IMG/VR virus record: IMGVR_UViG_3300024520_000224
Location: 1-37,436 of that record
Strand: one strand, 5' to 3'
Length of the DNA stretch: 37,436 nucleotides
Source of the DNA: a virus
Shown here: positions 35,726 through 37,436 of the stretch, one piece after another
Position numbering within the stretch: position 1 is the first letter of the stretch
How the letters are laid out: every line of letters begins with the position of its first letter
Program-made: the position numbers and the translations under genes
Notes under the pieces: model-generated
Database searches by the model: none
Seen by the model: the letters and a program-made list of their open reading frames with translations, nothing else
Told to the model about the DNA's origin: nothing

Positions 35726-36359
35726 TTCTACAACTCCTGAAGGGGAGCTCGAATCCGATGAATTAGAAGAACCGAAAAAGCGAGGACTCCCCGCGGCGCT
35801 CGAGAAGTATAAGTTTCAGCCGGGCCAGAGTGGCAACCCCTCGGGGGTGTCGCGGGACGGCTCGACGAAGCGCAACCGCGATTTCAGGGACCGCATCGGT
35901 ACGAAGACCAACGGCGGCCACACGGTCGTGAATTTCCTAGTGTCCGTCATGAACAACGAGGTCTTCGACAAGCAGAGCGTGCGCGGCGCCAAATCGCTAC
36001 GAAAGCAAGTAAGCATCAAGGATCGCATTCAGGCCGCGAAGTTGTTGGCAGAGTTTGGGTTCGGGAAACCAGCACCTCAATTACAGGTTCCGACGACACC
36101 CCAACTAGCTGACGCTGGCCCGAAGGTCGTGATCCTTCAGCTCACGCCTCAAGAGGTCGTCGATGGCGGCCTCGCACGAGAGGCGGAAATTATCGACGCC
36201 GAGGTTGAACCGGCGGGGGAAACAGATGGCGGTAGTGGTTCCACACAAATTCCAACCGAGAGCCTACCAACTGAACATCTGGCAGGCGATGGACTCGGGG
36301 TATCGGAAGGCGATAGGGCTGTGGCACCGGAGGGCGGGGAAAGACAAGACGACGTTTAA
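35709..36359 (+). CDS. DUF5681-like protein, small-terminase candidate
   Basis: A 216-residue protein. YKFQPGQSGNPSGVSRDGST (about 36-55) is the DUF5681 signature, often found directly upstream of terminase large genes. A basic helical section (SLRKQVSIKDRIQAAKLLAE) follows. The last 45 residues lie in another frame over the start of the terminase large gene, an unusually long 134-base overlap. No ribosome site precedes the ATG, so translation may be coupled to the HTH gene, which overlaps by 17 bases. Confidence 0.75.
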   Translation: MTEVTDSTTPEGELESDELEEPKKRGLPAALEKYKFQPGQSGNPSGVSRDGSTKRNRDFRDRIGTKTNGGHTVVNFLVSVMNNEVFDKQSVRGAKSLRKQVSIKDRIQAAKLLAEFGFGKPAPQLQVPTTPQLADAGPKVVILQLTPQEVVDGGLAREAEIIDAEVEPAGETDGGSGSTQIPTESLPTEHLAGDGLGVSEGDRAVAPEGGERQDDV

Positions 36360-37436
36360 CTACGTCATCAAATCCACCCAGGTCCGCCCGGGCGTCTACT
36401 ACTACATCTTCCCGACCTACGCGCAGGGCAAGAAAGTTATTTGGCAGGGCAAAGACAAATCGGGAATGAGTGTGCTCGACCATATCCCGAAGGAATTACT
36501 CCTCAAGAAAAACGAGCAGGAGATGTGGGTTGAAATCGATTGCCCGAATTTTCCCGGTAAGACCTCCCTCGTTCAGATCGTTGGCTCAGACCGCATGGAC
36601 TCTCTTGTCGGCACGAATCCGGTCGGGGCGGTGTACTCCGAGTACGCTATTCAGAATCCTTTGGCCCGTGAGCTCCTGGCGCCAATCTTTGATGAGAACA
36701 AGGGCTGGGAAATTTACATCTACACGCCACGCGGTCACAACCACGGATACGACCTCTACCAGGCGGCGGGTGAACAGCCGGATGTCTGGTTCCGCGAGCG
36801 CCTCACCATCGATGACACCTACGAGGTCGTTGACGGCAAGCGCATACCAATCATTACCGAGGACTACGTCCATCAGCGTCTCAAAGAAGGTATGGATGAG
36901 AACCTTGCCCAGCAAGAATATTGGTGTTCCTTCGACGGCGCGATGCAAGGCTCCTTCTATGCGGAAGCATTTAAGAAGCTCGACGCGGAGAGCCGCGTAA
37001 GGAACATCGCCTGGGAGCCGAGCCTCCCGGTGCATACGGCGTGGGACTTGGGCGTCGGCGATGCTACCGGGATTTGGTTCCTTCAAATCGCCGGCAACGA
37101 GATTCGCTGGATCGATTATTACGAAGCGCAGGGCGAGGGGCTGACGCATTACATCAAAAAGCTCCACGAGAAACCCTATACATACGGAATGCATTTTGCC
37201 CCGCACGACATCAAGGTTCGGGAGTTTACGAGTGGAAAGAGTCGGCTTGAGATTGCGCGAAACATGGGCATCCGTTTCCGCGTCGTCACTAAACTGGCTG
37301 TGGAGGAAGGTATCGATGCTATGCGTCGCATTCTTCCTCGCTCGTACTTTGACGAGAGAAAGTGCCGCAAAGGTATTCAAGCGCTAAGAGAATATCGCAA
37401 GGATTACGACGAGAAGCGCCGCGAGTTCAAGAAGGC
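36226..37436 (+). CDS. Terminase large subunit, N-terminal part (continues at position 2)
   Basis: The packaging motor ATPase/nuclease. Walker A is HRRAGKDKT (34-42) in the adenine-binding start KFQPRAYQLNIW, Walker B is VGAVYSEYA (133-141, Glu139 catalytic), and the coupling motif is YIYTPRG (164-170). The nuclease part has TAWDLGVGDATGIWF (271-285, Asp274) and HFAPHDIKVRE (323-333, Asp328). The ATG at 36226 has GGGGGA upstream. It was cut by the contig end; the missing part is at 2-343. Full length about 464 residues, close to related podophage terminases. Confidence 0.95.
   Translation, partial: MAVVVPHKFQPRAYQLNIWQAMDSGYRKAIGLWHRRAGKDKTTFNYVIKSTQVRPGVYYYIFPTYAQGKKVIWQGKDKSGMSVLDHIPKELLLKKNEQEMWVEIDCPNFPGKTSLVQIVGSDRMDSLVGTNPVGAVYSEYAIQNPLARELLAPIFDENKGWEIYIYTPRGHNHGYDLYQAAGEQPDVWFRERLTIDDTYEVVDGKRIPIITEDYVHQRLKEGMDENLAQQEYWCSFDGAMQGSFYAEAFKKLDAESRVRNIAWEPSLPVHTAWDLGVGDATGIWFLQIAGNEIRWIDYYEAQGEGLTHYIKKLHEKPYTYGMHFAPHDIKVREFTSGKSRLEIARNMGIRFRVVTKLAVEEGIDAMRRILPRSYFDERKCRKGIQALREYRKDYDEKRREFKK
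37278..37436. repeat. Terminal direct repeat, right copy
   Basis: Right copy of the 159-base repeat at 1-159. Position 37404 is T where the left copy has G (127), changing Glu to Asp in the terminase. The unit circle would be 37,277 bp. Confidence 0.95.

Overview
The window is a complete, or very nearly complete, genome of a tailed double-stranded DNA phage with a podovirus-type virion. The last 159 bases repeat the first 159 with one mismatch, inside the terminase large-subunit gene. The contig is therefore the linear opening of a circular map of about 37,277 bp, and the terminase gene is split across the two ends. The portal, gatekeeper (tail tubular A), nozzle (tail tubular B) and three internal/ejection proteins follow a T7-like plan. 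A Bbp19-like gene and a capsid gene followed by a likely cement gene recall Bordetella phage BPP-1. The genome is GC-rich outside its control regions. A SleB-type endolysin, a lipobox protein and a twin-arginine signal peptide point to a bacterial host, probably Gram-negative, but the host cannot be named. I see no tRNA, CRISPR array, integrase, DNA or RNA polymerase, helicase or primase.

Layout. (1) From 0 to 23.4 kb on the + strand lies the late region: terminase end, portal, scaffold, capsid, cement, fibre-like protein, an MptE-like Rossmann protein, tail tube proteins, ejection proteins including a 1932-residue giant, tail fibre, lysis genes, and a metallophosphoesterase. (2) From 27.2 down to 23.3 kb on the - strand is an early operon of tightly overlapping small genes. 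It carries an ERF single-strand annealing protein, a candidate PD-(D/E)XK nuclease, zinc-ribbon and tiny membrane proteins. At its head are an XRE-like gene with a short N-terminus and a tandem operator/promoter array. (3) From 28.5 down to 27.3 kb on the - strand a second small operon encodes a complete XRE regulator and ends at a strong terminator. (4) From 28.6 to 31.0 kb on the + strand are a small regulator, SSB, an HNH protein and a dNMP kinase, with a strong terminator and a 0.43 kb non-coding control region. (5) From 31.0 to 34.1 kb on the + strand is a run of tiny accessory genes, several visibly broken. (6) From 34.1 kb to the end are a glycosyltransferase-like gene, HTH and DUF5681-like small-terminase candidates, and the terminase large subunit.

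How it works together. The two leftward operons and the rightward SSB operon diverge from promoter regions carrying inverted repeats at about 27.2 and 28.6 kb. This suggests an XRE-controlled early switch. Replication appears to rest on host polymerases, with phage SSB, ERF annealing protein, nuclease and dNMP kinase in support. The late block builds the particle and lyses the cell. The points most worth a second look are the 31-bp tandem operators beside a shortened repressor-like gene, the cluster of three broken genes at 31.0-32.1 kb (one with an in-frame TGA), a tiny phage protein with a consensus Tat motif, a duplicated 52-bp gene leader, and a UACG-capped hairpin behind the cement gene. 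I did not find a clear undescribed multi-gene system.
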